From Schistosoma haematobium (Eukaryota > Platyhelminthes > Trematoda > Strigeidida > Schistosomatidae): a stretch of DNA of 64,000 nucleotides. The notes under the pieces were generated by a model. It saw only the letters and a program-made list of their open reading frames with translations, did no database searches and was not told the DNA's origin. Shown one piece after another: positions 12,646 to 25,125 of this stretch. The position numbers and the translations under genes are program-made. The first letter of the stretch is position 1, and the number at the start of each line of letters is the position of its first letter. Location: the NCBI RefSeq assembly GCF_000699445.3, contig NC_067195.1, positions 19,229,287 to 19,293,286 of the forward strand. Reading direction: 5' to 3'.

Positions 12646-14799
12646 TGATGTTCTACTGTATGTGACTATCTAACATTATGTAAAATTTGTTATTAAAATG
12701 TGATATCGTGGGAATGCGTTTAAGATTCATATATTCTAATAAAGATTGATTAATTGCTGTGTTTTAACAGCAACAGGAAAATGTAAACACTCAAAATTAT
12801 TGGTTGTTGTTAAACCTGGTTGTCTTTGCAACTCGCGGTTAAGAAATTTTGAAATTCATTGAAAGCTTAGTAATCCATATATTCCTAATATTAAGTCAAT
12901 ATTGTATTTTTATTAAGTTGAGGATAAAAATCACTCCTAAAAGATAAATTGAACGGTTCTTCTTACTCCATTTTTGACAGATTATTATTTGCTTACGTAA
13001 CAAATGGGATTGAAGTAAGACCCATAGGTCGTTGTAACGACTACGTATACCTCAATGCCACTAAATACGCATTATGTTTTTTTCGATTCACTGGAATTGT
13101 ATGCTTTTTTTATTTTACTGTTCTGTATATGTCAGTTTGACTTTACTTCAATTCAAAATAGAGATCAGCTTCTTTTTAGAAAAAGCATCATACTATAGAC
13201 ACATAGTAACAAAAAAAACTATTTAAAAACCGATCTGATTTTGTTTAGACAGTTTACTCTTACCTTTATCATTATTCAAGACATTATGATTTTTATCAGT
13301 GATAAGCATTCCATTTGGTATTCGTTGGTAAGAAAAACGTCTGATCGTTGTTTTTCTTTTACTCTAAATAAATGTTTGTCAGAGATTAATTCACATTTTG
13401 AAAATGGATTTTATTGTGAAATGATATCAGCTGAAAGTTATTTTTTGAAAACTTAGAAACACTAGACAACTTTTGATTCTAGTTGGAGATATTGCAGTAC
13501 AGCATACTTATGAGTTGATATAATACTAATAGTTACAATAGTTACAATAATTTACGCAAACGAAATCTTCATTATGTCGTTAAGATATGGAAATGACACA
13601 GTATGGATATAAAGAGATGTCAGAATTTTATCCTTTCTAATAATTATTATGTTGGTTCAGTAAACTAAAAAAGAATAAGTCATATTTTCTTAGTCCATGT
13701 TTAAATCTCAGGTAAATTATGTTTACTAGAAAAATGACTCATTGCTGGTATCTGGTTTTATACATAAAATTGATATGTGGTGTACAGTTGGTTATTCCTC
13801 GATACTACTTTACTAATTCCTTGACAACTTGTTCATACTAACAACATGGAAATTAAGTATAATTGTGGAAACATTATTTATGATACTAATAATTGATTGG
13901 GAAAAAAGACTACATTGTAGCTTGTTGAAGGAGTTCCAAAAATATGCCTCTTTGAAGTCCCTAGGGGCCCATAAATGTCAGTAAACGTTTGATCCAATGG
14001 GTGGTGAATGGAATCTTCGCAGAAATCCTAGAAAATGTAGGATCACGTGTCACGGTTTTGATTGGTTATATATCTATTCCATTGCTGTATTTAGCACGGT
14101 TCCATAAATTTTCAGAAGCCCAGTATCGTATGTTACCCTATGAATACTCTCATTTTTCTGTACAGAAGTTAACTTTTGAATAAGACATTCTTTTCGTGCT
14201 TCGCCACTTTTCTCTAAAGTTCAGGTCACCCTGTAAAGTTAGTCAGGTATTATTGGTAAGCGGCTAGGAACTCGGATCGAGTTTCATTTACCACAACTTA
14301 TCGTAATCGTATAAGTTTTTGTTTAGGTGTTTGGAGGGAAATTTTAAACCTAGTTTTCGGGCTACTTGATATTAATCATCAAAACGTAACTGCAATCTAG
14401 AGGGACCTGATGCTTCTAATGAAATTCTAATTTAGGCCACCCAGTCTCACATTTTAAGATGTTACGATCAGTCACCTGTTACCACCTAACATAATAACGT
14501 GTCACATGCAATGTTGAACCACTCGGATTAGTAACCATACTGCAACTTGATCAACGCTAATGAACTAAGCAAACATGAAATCGATCACTACTCAGTGGCC
14601 AATCACGCTTCTGTACTGAACTTGCGTTGACTCAAAGATTGAAAAATCAATGAATACTGACAAACGCATTATAAAAATTTAGGTTTTGCTCTCTAAAGCA
14701 GCAATCTAATGTTTATAAATCATTCTACTTTCAATTTGTACGTCACAGATTTATTATTCAAATAGCTTTACTGGATGAAACAGTTGTGTTGTGGGTATC
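12646..14799. other. No gene recognised
   Basis: A/T-rich sequence. Open stretches at about 12949-13140, 13241-13456 and 13989-14183 (plus) lack recognisable motifs or paired splice signals, and I treat them as chance. Confidence 0.35.
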
Positions 14800-15049
14800 A
14801 CTATCAAGGTTTGACTTGATAATTTCAAATAATCTGAACACTGGGTAGATTGTTACAAATAAAAATAATATACTTGTAATATCTCAATGAATAGAAAAAC
14901 TAAATTTTCTGACGTTTCGTGACTCATTGTAAGCCATTTCTTCAGAGAATCCTCTTTTGTTCTCTGAAGAAATGGCTTACAATGAGTCACGAAACGTCAG
15001 AAAATTTAGTTTTTCTATTCATTGAGATATTACAAGTATATTATTTTTA
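14800..15049. mobile_element. Penelope-type hammerhead terminus arranged as a perfect inverted repeat
   Basis: Bases 14860-14949 and 14960-15049 are exact reverse complements (90 bp each) separated by 10 bases, so either transcript could fold into one long hairpin. Each arm carries a hammerhead-like core. In the right arm, CTGAAGA is at 14964-14970, a stem II follows with GGCTT pairing to GAGTC, GAAA is at 14991-14994, and the cleavage triplet GTC ends at 14998. A very short stem III (ACGT) lies between. TTCT and AGAA provide part of stem I. Such minimal hammerheads are known in the termini of Penelope-like retroelements. The sequence before the left arm (GGTTTGACTTGATAATTTC) recurs at 29.9 kb beside a degraded copy. 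Element identity is inferred from the ribozyme type and from Penelope protein fragments elsewhere in the window. Confidence 0.75.
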
Positions 15050-15162
15050 ATAGTTGAATTCATGAGTCAATTAAAGCTAGACCACCGTGGAAAATCTGGA
15101 AGCACTGGATGGCCGTTTCATTCTAGTATGGGACTCCTCAGCATTGCGTATCCATACTATTT
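15050..15162 (-). repeat. Hammerhead SINE, truncated, minus strand
   Basis: On the minus strand the order is part of the ribozyme with CTGAGGA, GTCC and a CATACTA loop, then GAATGAAACGGCCATC, and the downstream tail ending near CATGAATTCAACTA. It abuts the Penelope-type hairpin directly. One stem II strand has changed (GGAC to GAAT), which weakens the stem. The tRNA-like head is absent: homology stops near 15162. Confidence 0.7.
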
Positions 15163-16539
15163 TTAGTTATTAATTGTGTCATTTGAAGTTCAGTATATAA
15201 TTATTTACGTAGTAAATTAGTTGATTCATTATAATATATTGATGAATTACACCTAAGTACTCGTTGGTTAGTTAGCAGTATAAAAGATTTATAGTAACGT
15301 CGATAGTCGGTTAAATTCGGTAATTTACCATAGTTTTACTAAAAAGCTATGTTTTAAGTAGGTTTTAAGTGATTGATTCATAAATTTATCCCTCTATATT
15401 TAACCGCTAATTTCAATTAGTGTTCTAATTTTAATTTCACCTAAAATATCAGATGTCTCTGAAACATTACAATGCACTGATTTATACTTAAAATCTCATA
15501 AAATTACATGGTGATTTGTTCTTCATTCTTTGCCTGGATTATAACTTAAACAAAGAAAGGAAAAATAAACGAATTTTTTAAAGTTTAAAACTGCTCAGAA
15601 GTAGATACTCATGATCAAACACGAGATAAAATCTATAAATTGTTACAGGTATCCATAAAATAATGTAAATTAATGACAGTTATTTATTCACTAATGACTT
15701 GATTTAACTATAACTTATGGGGTCAAACAAGTTGAGAGTGAAGTAGTTGTCCATTAATAATATTGAATGAAGATCACGGTATATGTTGTAAATTTTGTAA
15801 ACTTATAAAAAATTATATAAAAAGAATCGTATTCACTGGGGATTCTGAGTGTTACAATCTCAGTGAAGGGGATCCTCACGCTTTGGAAGTCTTAAACGAT
15901 ATTGAAACCATCTTACAGTGATCCTTCAGGAAAAGCATTTACTACTGGACATTACAACAAATTTCATTGAATTACTATTTACGTTAGACTTTATGGGTTT
16001 AATACAAGTTCCTATTCAGTTATAGATTTTAATGCATTGGAAATTCAAAGAATAAATGATTTAATTTGTCATTACAATTCAAATGTGGATATCAACTACG
16101 AAAAAAGATTTGATTAGTGAAACCGTCACGTAATGATTGTTTCAAAGTAATCAACAACCGAGTGCAAGATCATAGTGTATATATCAATCTAGAATGATGA
16201 TTATCAAACTAGAATGTTGAGTATGGATAACAATATGGTCAATTTAATTGAAAAAACCATCAGTAAGTACTTACAGGAAGTACATTTGCTGAGTAAAGCG
16301 GTCGATTAGTCACAACGTAAAACTTGTACGTAAGTATATTGGTTCAAACTGTCATACTCCATAAGCACACAAAAATGAAGCTGTCCGGCCAAATTCAAGA
16401 ATAGTGTAGGTGGTAACAGTAAAAATAGTAATAGTAAAAACTAAGCATCAAAGATACAATTCGGAAAGAAAATACGAATTAGTGAGATAAAAAAGAGTTA
16501 TGAGGAATTTAGACTCTTCAAATTTGGAGGGAAACAAAG
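15163..16539. other. No gene recognised
   Basis: A/T-rich sequence with no coding signature or recognised repeat. The hairpin and SINE lie to the left and the non-LTR reverse transcriptase remnant to the right. Confidence 0.4.
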
Positions 16540-18230
16540 AATGAATGCACGTCAGCCATTGAAAATGATTTTGAGCCATTTCATTCTAAGTCTCTAAACA
16601 TCAGTAATCATAATTACGCGGACCCAAACCAGGTAACCTCTACTCATTAACATGATTGAGTCCAATTGCCAGTGACTTCATCGAATGATGCTATGTTTTG
16701 GTTTGGACTCCTCTAACGTTCTCCCATCCTACTCATATATCAGAAATCGCCCATCAAGCTAGAAAATGGTTGGACATACGCAACACATGTCGCAACCATG
16801 TTGGTTGATGAAAATCTACTGCCTCTTCATCCGATTTCCCACCTTCACCTAGCACTATATTCCTGATCTAGACACTCCTTACTCTTTGGTCTCAAAATAC
16901 ACAAAAAATTCTTCGTAGACAACTATAATTGAATACCATTAACCTGCAAATATCCTCTACTCTAAATCCTCATGTTTCACATCCATAAAGTAGAACAGAG
17001 TGAACTGATGAGCAGTAAACTGGTCCTTTGATTGGCAGACGATATCTGTCCTGAGCCACAAGTGACGCAATTTGGCAGAAGCCGACCAAGCCTTCTGACT
17101 CGGTGCCGATATTTAGTCAAATACCAACCCGTCAGGACTGATGAGACTCCGAAGATGAGTAAGGGAGTTGGTACGGCCAACTATCCCATACCGTATCATT
17201 AATCCAGGCACTGACGCAGGCCGATTCTGAGGCAACATTTTGCATTTGGAGGGCGAGAAACGTATCCCAAACATACTTGCATTGTTGTTTAGTAGTCAGA
17301 AGATTGCATTTTGTCAGTGTTTTCACTAAGCAAAACTATATCATTTGCTTATCTGAAGTCAACAAGTGGATCTCCTGGTAGAAGATCAACCACTGAAAGG
17401 TCAAACGATGAGTGTTATCTCCAAAATCAGGTGAAAATAGAGAATGCGGACAACACTGAAGAACACCATTTGAAGTAACCAGTTCTTATGACAATTCACC
17501 ATAAGTTTTGCCTCAACCACTGGTGTTCGATTAGTGGGCCTGTGCAAGGTTAATGAGAATTTTTGATGCTATTTTGAACAAGTGACACTCCCACAAAGCC
17601 TGTCAATCTACGGAGTCGAGCGTTGTCTTAAGGCCAAGGAATGTAACCATAGTCAGACCTTAAAAAGTATATCTATGTCCCGTAACCTAATGATGGGTGA
17701 ATATTTATGACTTTTGTTCTTTCTTATAGAATGAGACGATCAATGGTTGACACAAGTCACCTGGGATTACGTCCAGTTTCCAGATTTTATCTAGGATCTA
17801 ATCTAACTGCTAAAACTGGACCAGTATCCTTGAAAATTTCAGGGACTAGTCTACAAGGCCTTACCGCCCTCCTTCGCTTTAGATTCCCTATAGCCTTTGC
17901 AACTTCAACAAGAGTTGAAGGACTTGCTTTAATTTATCGTTGAGGTTACTTGGAGATGGTGGCTAAGTGGAATGTGGTTGAAAGCCAGTTGAACTGTTCC
18001 CTAAAATGTTCTGTCCATCGGTCCAATCCCCTGGATTGAGAGTGAACAACGGTTTTGTCTTTTTCCAAGATAGTCTAACTAACAGACGGATTTTTAATGC
18101 AAGTTTCCTTAAAAAGTCTGAACAGTTGACTATCTACTGTTACCTATTGTGGCTATCTCTTCCATCTCCTTTGCTTCTACTATCTACCACTGTTCACGAC
18201 CACTACGTAGGCTTTTCATAAGCCCATTTT
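16540..18230 (-). pseudogene. Non-LTR retrotransposon reverse transcriptase, decayed
   Basis: Translation of the minus strand in shifting frames gives a continuous non-LTR RT layout. From 5' to 3' (high to low coordinates) I read RWTEHFREQFNW (about 18020), VAKAIGNLKRRRAVRP (about 17890), IFKDTGPVLAVRL, then LGLKTTLDSVDRQALWECHL (motif A region, about 17600). A damaged motif B, GVLQCCPHSLFSP, lies near 17450, and a damaged catalytic box, where a YADD-type sequence is expected, near 17350. C-terminal segments include KGPVYCSSVHSVLLYGCET (about 17000) and NEMAQNHFQWLTCIHSLF (about 16560). The intact enzyme would copy RNA at a nicked target. Stops, frameshifts and loss of the catalytic aspartates show it is inactive. 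The clade is not certain; it resembles long schistosome Perere/SR-type elements. No endonuclease domain was found upstream. Confidence 0.75.
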
Positions 18231-20234
18231 TAAGCTGTCTCCGCTCCCGATCGTGTTCGGAGCTAGATATTTTCCGAGCATTTATTGACTCAGTAGACGC
18301 CGCCGAAATTTGCCGAATTTTTCTTAACCTTTTAGTTCAAGTTATTTGCAGATATCACTGAAATATATTCCTGAATTTTTCACCAAGGTGTTTTCTTGCT
18401 GTGACGTTTCTACGTCCCATGAGACTAGAAAATGAACCGAATTGAAAAATCTGCCTCACAATGAGCGACAGTCTTCTATTGAGCTCTTTCAACGATGAAT
18501 AATGCTAATGTGGTCTATTTGAGTCTATCGATGAATTGATTATGGAGGTCGTTACGTCAGATGATGTTTCTCTTTATGTTTAAAGTTGGTACTTGTCAGA
18601 AATGGATGGTTATCTAAGCATAGTTACAACAGATGATCGCCATTATCTGTTCTCTAAACCCTAACACCATAAGATCCACCTGAGGGTAAATCGTGCCAGT
18701 TCTTTATATCGACAAGGTGAGGTCGAATGAATGACTGTACTGTATGTGTGTTTGGGAGACGCAAGACGCAAGATTCTAGAGTCCTAGCTAAAGAAGTCTG
18801 ATGTTCTATCTGATACAAGGTTCGAACATCAGAAGCTGTAACATGTAGTTTAGAGTGTGGCTCCAGGGGTCAAGGAATAACATTTTGTGAACTAGAATAA
18901 TTAGCAATGGTGAGGTGTGATGATAAAGATATACGAGCAGGGTTAGTCGTGGAGAGGGGAAAATTTTTAGGAGGCCAGAGGAGGGATGTGATCGTAAATG
19001 CGATGGTCCCGGATGCCGTTAGAAGTGCAAGGTCATTTCTTACTCCTCAGGTGCTCACACCGTGGAAGGATAATTCTTCTTGAGGGGCATGAAAAGAAAT
19101 CTCGGTTGTTGGTGGTCTTAGTAACCCGGGAGCGTGTATCATTTTCAGGGTTGACCTTTTCTATCCCTTTCCGTTGTGAGAAGGCAGAATCGCTGCAGGT
19201 GCTGGTTGTCTGGCGGAAACACTTCACTGCTGTCACAACCCTTTAAATTTGGAAGTATGACTTCACATTCAGTCCTTAAGTTACTGTTTTAGTTTGACAG
19301 TCCTCCAACCAACCTACCTAGTAATGTAAGACCTAAGAGAACATGTGTTCCATACAGTATAGTTCGATCATTTCAGAATTCCGAATTTCTCATGTCCATG
19401 AACAAGAAGTTAGCACTCATATCGTCTTCAGTATGATGTGTTCTTCAAGAATTCAAAGAGAGAAATTCTAGTTTAAAAAAACTGATGAATATATATGATT
19501 TTTAGATCATTTCACTAATCTAAAATAAAATTTGTGTGATGGGGCATAATTTATGAATTTCAGGAGTAATTCATTTTTCCCAGCTCCAAAAAACTCATTT
19601 CAGTATAGCAAAGTGTGATCACAACAATAATAACTAGACTGCTACATCAGAAAAAATGATTGTCAGAATAACTACTACTAAATAAATTTTATAGTGATAT
19701 TTAGTCTGAATTCATTTAAGGCGTGTATTATTCTACTATAACTTTGAATTTGTGTACGTATAAGTGTATTTTTTCAGTTCCTCATACTTTAATATTTGCC
19801 CATTATGCACGTGTGTATGTCTAGTCAAGTCTAGTCTAGTCTTGTCTGAACAATATGACAGATAATTTAAAGCGTCGTCATGGTCGTCTGGTTTATTTTT
19901 TCTAAATGTCCTAAATAATTGCTAATCACACGTACGCACACACACACATCTTTTTTGTGCCTTCAGATTCCATTCTGAACTGATATACTAAATGAATACA
20001 TACAAATTAGGTATATGTACATATAAACAGATGAAATATACCAACAGTTAATTTTGCTCAGAAAGCAAATAAATCAGCAGCTGTCTACAGACGACTACAA
20101 TCCTAACTACCTGTCTTACCATCTACCTATCTACTTCTCTAACTATCCATTATAGAGAAATTCAATTCAGACACTTATTGTTTTTTTCTCTTTAACTGTC
20201 AGCATGAATATACAGGGAAGTAGAGATTCGCAGA

Positions 20235-20294
<60 letters not shown>

Positions 20295-20578
20295 TGTAAT
20301 AAACGTGTTATTAGCTGGTATCAATTTTTTTATTCTCTTTTAAACGTTAATAGTATTAGCAAGTCAATACTAAGCTCGCGATATTCATCTAGGAATCAGT
20401 TTTGGCTTAATGAATACAGATATTTTCCTCTTAAGGGTAAAATAATTGAGAGTAGTTTACACAAAATAACTGTTTAGTCCTCCTTCATATAAAAGATTAA
20501 AGATACTTTTTAATATGAAACCTACAATTGTTCACCCACACGTTTATGCTGTTTGTAATGTTAGAAATTACAATCCTT
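18231..20578. other. Repeat-derived and unique DNA without a recognised gene
   Basis: A G+C-richer patch at about 18960-19260 contains phrases such as CTCCTCAGGTGCTCACACCG and GTAACCCGGGAGCGTG. This looks like the untranslated 5' region of a non-LTR element on the plus strand, but I could not confirm that. The open frames across 18998-19246 are low-complexity and lack motifs. The rest is A/T-rich with a short TCTAG-rich run near 19820-19850. Confidence 0.3.
20241..20292. repeat. (AT)26 microsatellite
   Basis: Uninterrupted AT dinucleotide run of 52 bases, likely to vary in length between individuals. Confidence 0.95.
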
Positions 20579-20935
20579 AATGGATCATTCTTAACTCCGC
20601 CTGGAGCCCGTCTGGGGCTACTGCCTGTCCAAAGTCCGGATAAAGAAGGAGGGTTGGACATGGGGTTAGCGACCCCATCTCGTGGAAAAATAACTCGCTA
20701 AAAACACGCTAACCAGGAAAAATAATTCAAACAATTTAAACTCTGCCCTTGGAGTTAGAAGGTTTCCATTTAGAAGAGTTATGATGTCACACGGTGAAAG
20801 TTGAGTTCCTTCGGAAGTCACGAGGCTAATGCCCCTTCTGACAACCAGAGCAACAATTAATTTAGGTACATGGAATGCTCATACAATGTGGGAGACGGGG
20901 AGAGTCATCCAAATTGCTGTAGAATGGATCATTCT
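20579..20935 (+). mobile_element. SR2-like (RTE clade) 5' fragment flanked by a 13-bp duplication
   Basis: Bases 20592-20922 match the 5' end of the SR2-like elements seen elsewhere in the window. They contain the untranslated leader (GAGGGTTGGACATGGGGTTA, then AAACACGCTAACCAGG). The start of the endonuclease frame follows near 20829-20920, with LGTWNAHTMWETGR, the usual N-terminal motif of RTE apurinic endonucleases. Homology stops there. The fragment is bounded on both sides by AATGGATCATTCT (20579-20591 and 20923-20935), which looks like a target-site duplication. An insertion made only of the element's 5' end is odd, because these elements normally lose their 5' end, not their 3' end. Confidence 0.75.
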
Positions 20936-21678
20936 GGCTAAGATGCGAAATAACTTTTCTAATAGGTCTTTTAGTTTTATTTCAATTTTATTTTTAATGA
21001 AACGAATGTACATTGCAGGATAAACCGAAATGACTTTTTGTTGATCATGTGGATTTCGGTTAACAATATCAAAAACAATAGTGGATGAAATTCACTTAGA
21101 ACTGTTTTCGATCCTGACAAAGACACTAGTTAACAGGGATCTGTTTCATGTATTCGATCTGCATAATTCTTAATAGAGCAATGCTTGAATTGGAAACCGT
21201 ATTGAACTATTTTCAATGTAATTTCCTCAGTAATATTTACATATTAAATGGTATTTTGAAACAAAAGATTATTCGTTCATCAACCTGAATAAATGAAATC
21301 ATGTTGGTCATTTCACATTGACTTAAGAGAAAGGAATAAAAAATTACAATGGTTACTATTTATATGCATTAATAATTGGAATTAATGTTTCACTTTACAT
21401 AATCCAAGTTTATCATTAATATCTTAATTTTTAGAGAAAATTCATTAATCTGATTTATTCTACAATTAAATCAAAGATGTTCACTGTTGTCACTGAAATA
21501 TTTATATTAAATTTAAACTCAATTCAAATAGTGATGATTATTCCAACTGTTTGATGTTTAAAAACAAACAACACTTTTGTGATTAATTTGGTATTAATCC
21601 ATTCAATTAATCTACATCATTTATAGGAATGTTTATTTATTTGAATTGTTTATTTTAATCAATATATGAAGCTTTAGT
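20936..21678. other. No gene recognised
   Basis: A/T-rich sequence between the SR2-like fragment and a SINE; nothing identifiable. Confidence 0.45.
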
Positions 21679-21865
21679 ATCAGAAGGGGTTTTGTGGAGA
21701 TTGTAGTAATTTCAATAGTTGAGATCATGAGTTAATTAATGCTAGACCACCACGGAAAACCTGGAAGCACTGGATGGCCGTTTCGTCCTACTGTAGGACA
21801 CTTTAGCAGTGAGCATCCACGACCCCACCTCGTGGGATTCAAACCCAGAGCTTATCAGTCCTTTA
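21679..21865 (-). repeat. Hammerhead SINE, 5'-truncated, minus strand
   Basis: From the right, the minus strand holds the tRNA-like B-box region (around GGGTTTGAATCCC), the ribozyme block, the tail (GGTTTTCCGTGGTGGTCTAG) and a 3' end ending CCCCTTCTGATA. The ribozyme catalytic strand reads CTAAAGT instead of CTGAGGA, so cleavage is unlikely. GGAC, GAAA and GGCCATC are kept. The head is cut off inside the tRNA-like part. Confidence 0.75.
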
Positions 21866-22496
21866 TTTATCTCTTTTCTTAAGATCAAGATGTTTTGAAT
21901 TTACTCAAATGTTATTAATGTATGTCCTTATTCATTAACAATAGATGAAAACAATTAGTTGCTTTGATAAATTTCGATAATGCAATAAGAAGACGAAGTT
22001 TATCAGAATTATGTGATATATTTACGCAACACATTTCGAAAATTAAATTAGACAGTATCAACTGTTGGAAATGTTATGTGGTAATATAATAAGTAACTTT
22101 ATTATAGTTTAAAAACTGGCACACATGATTTCGTAAGAAAAAACAATCATTCAAAACAAGTGTTGCATTTTCTCGATGATGGTTTTACTGCTAGCCACCT
22201 GAAAACTCTAATAAAAACTCGTGGCTAAATGACAGTATTGGGGAAATTCTTTTTAAAATTTTTATACTTCAACGAAAACTGATCAGTTTCAGTCATTAAT
22301 ATCGACAGTGCGAAGATAAAGACTTGTGAAAATGCAAAGCCTTCTAAGTGAATTAGGTCATACTTTCATTTATTTACATTTTTTAAGGATACTATGTTCC
22401 ACATCGGAATAGCTTTTTTCTAAATGAAAATGGGATGTTCACTGATTACATCACGTACTGTTCTATATTAAACAACAATCCAGAACTAAAAAGTCC

Positions 22497-22605
22497 TAGA
22501 AGACCTAGTGTGGACCTTCATAGCAGTGTCCATCCACCGAGAACACTCTGTCACGAGAATGGTCACTTAACTTCTAGACCACAGAGCTAGTACCCAATGG
22601 TACTG
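22497..22605 (-). repeat. Old, degenerate hammerhead SINE head
   Basis: Order and spacing match the minus-strand SINE (CAGTGTCCATCCACCGAGAA for the post-tRNA segment, CACTTAACTTCTAGACCAC for the A-box region), but many positions have changed. The ribozyme block is nearly lost. Confidence 0.5.
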
Positions 22606-22879
22606 AATTATTGCCAACATTTTATCATACATAAGTAACTCAAACCGATGTTATCTGCAACATGATTGAAGATCGCAGTACATACTATGTTTGATGATTG
22701 AATGTTGAAACATAATTAACATAATTTCAGTGTTCGATGTAACGATATACATGAAAATTTCAAGAGTACTTATAAGTTCAATGAAGATCAAAATATGTTT
22801 TACTAGTGTACTTTGTCAATGGAGTTCAACAGAGCTGAATGTCAGGCAGTCACTAACCAATGACATAAGATGGTGGAAG

Positions 22880-23062
22880 AACACTAATAATAGGTTGAAA
22901 TTAAACCATTGGTTGACGACTCAGTGGTCTGAAACTTTGGATCTCTTCAACAAATCTTAAGGTCTCGGGTTCAATCCCTATTCGAGCTAGGGATGCAGTA
23001 TGCTGAGGAGTCTCATGTCAAGATGTGACGGTTGTTCAGAGCCTCATGGCTACCAACCCGTC
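22880..23062 (+). repeat. Degenerate hammerhead SINE, plus strand
   Basis: A tRNA-like head (GACTCAGTGGTCTGAAAC for the A box, GGTCTCGGGTTCAATCCC for the B box) is followed by GGATGCAGTATGCTGAGGAG. A degraded stem II and catalytic strand come next, where GAAA is changed. This is a separate insertion from the minus-strand copy about 300 bases to the left. Confidence 0.6.
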
Positions 23063-24949
23063 ATGTAAATTTTAGCGTTTTGTTTTATCTACTTATAAGT
23101 AGTGTAAGTACTGAAGTTTTAAAAAAATGAGTGTTGATATCAGTCAAATAATCATTTAAGTACAAGCCAGTGAATCGGATTTATTTGTATGGATGGAGTC
23201 GCAAAATGATTCGGAAATTGAGATATCAAAAATCAGTGACCAGTTACTGTTTGCACAACTTAGTATAGTTCAGAAATCCTCTAAAGTGAAGGATTTTTAC
23301 AATGGAATGGCCTAAATCTAGGACTATAAGATCTATTTGTCAATAAAAGTTAACTTTCGTTCACTTAGCCAGGGAGTTAAGTGGTTTTCAACTTCTAATC
23401 TTCATCAAATACAAAAGTGGAGTCATTCTAGATTTAAAATTGACTGACTCTGTTGATAATCGTTTTCTAACAAGAAAGCTGCTATTATAATTTTTCAGTA
23501 TAAAACATTTAACTCGTAATATTATTTACCTAAGCACTAGTGGTAAAGATCAAATTTCAATAGTCTGGTGTAAGATGCTTACTTGATTGAAGTAATCGGT
23601 ACTAGATTCCGATGAGAAAAACAGCAACAGGAACCAATAAAAGTATAAATACTGAATTTTGAACAGGATGAAAAGTGTAACATCAAAAACAGTCATCAAA
23701 AATGTTAATAAATAAATGACTGAAATTATCAGTAACTGTCTTTTATGGACATGTTTAGTCTAGCCAAGCTTAATACAACGAATCGAAACACAAATTTATA
23801 AAAAAGGGTTTGAAATAAAGTCTTTAAACTAAACTCATTCTCCCATATTCAGCATTTGTTCAGAAAAAATAACCAAAAGAGATGTATACGACACGACTGA
23901 TGAGGACAACAATGTTGCGAGTAAACTTCGACTAAATCTACTTACCTATGAATTTCACTTGTATTTATGTGCGTGATTAGTATTATTTGAATTAATGGAA
24001 AATCATTAATTATGAAAATTGTAATGCTGACAGTAACCAAGAAATAAGGGATGAAGTTAGTGCATATCTGAACTCAGTAGCTCAGTAGATAAAGCTTTCT
24101 CGTTTGAAACGAACGCTACCGAGATGCAAGAATAACCAATTGATCAGCTCCGAATAGAATGAAATGTGAGTCCTGGATTATGCTTTCAGCCACAATCTTA
24201 CTATTTTATAAAGCCTGTGACAAGATGGCTATATTCACTCAGGATGTACACATTCTAACAAGAATAAACGAAAATTAGTCAAGAATACCTACAAAATGGA
24301 AATTCATACCCTTTTTGATGATAATATCGGTATGATATTAGCAATAAATAATTTATGAGCATATATATATATATATAATGATAGTTGGATTAGTGAATGA
24401 CTGAGTGATTGATTGAAATACGTAGAGACTATTAAGTGAGAAAGAATGACACTGTCTGTGTGTTACTATGCTCAGGTTTTTTATTCATATTTCGTGACAG
24501 ACAACGACAGCTGGTCATGTCTAGACATAATGAGTCAACTATCACCACCACAGGATTTTCAGAAAAAATGACTTAAAATGAAAAACTAAAACAAGCAACA
24601 AATAAATATAACGTGGAAAAAAGCAGACTGTTCTGTTTTAGAGAAACGGGAAGACAGAGAGATGATAAGCTTTCTCTCCTTTGTCTTTCCCTATATGTGT
24701 GCATTTGCTTGTTTGCCGCATAATCCTTCAGCTTAAATAACCAATTTTCTATCTCATTCTTTTCTTTTCATTCTCATGTTGTACGATTCAACAATGTTAT
24801 GCCAGTTGAAAAACATAGTAAAACTGGGAAGTTTCGTCTTTCATTCATTCATCTCTTCTTATTCTCTCTTGTGAGAATAGATAATAATTTTCCCTATATA
24901 TATTACCAATGACTAGCTGAAATGTTTTTCAAATGCCCAATACAATAGT
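23063..24949. other. No gene recognised; short microsatellite
   Basis: No coding exon was identified. A short AT run lies at about 24359-24378. A weak tRNA-like phrase (GTAGCTCAGTAGATAAAGC, about 24078) could be a remnant SINE head, but no matching B box or tail is convincing. Confidence 0.35.
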
Positions 24950-25125
24950 AACATAACTCCACCTGTAGTCCTTCTAGGGTTACTGCTGGTCCCAAGCTCG
25001 CATAAAAAAGGAGGGTTGGGCAAAGGGTCAGTAACCAAATCCCATAGAAAACAACTTTACTAAACAAAATGCTAACCAGAACTGGTGGGCGGCCTATGCT
25101 CCTCCACTAGGGGTAATAATGATAG
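24950..25125 (+). mobile_element. Miniature SR2-like element: 5' leader joined straight to the 3' end
   Basis: About 130 bases match the SR2-like 5' leader (AACTCCACCTGTAGTCC at the start, AAAATGCTAACCAGAA at about 25065-25080). They are followed without any coding region by CTGGTGGGCGGCCTATGCTC and CTCCACTAGGGGTAA. That second piece is the 3' end of SR2-like ORFs: compare 49.59-49.63 kb, and the reverse complement at 37.9 kb. The element has therefore lost its whole protein-coding part. It may be a SINE-like, non-autonomous derivative that kept the ends its parent's enzyme recognises, or a one-off deletion. Confidence 0.65.

Noticed and set aside
17707..18361. Plus-strand frames over the 17.7-18.4 kb region
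   Set aside because: They lie opposite the minus-strand reverse transcriptase remnant, whose translation matches an RT motif by motif.
22730..22960. Plus-strand frame of 76 codons
   Set aside because: It runs from unique sequence into the tRNA-like head of a degenerate SINE and has no motif.
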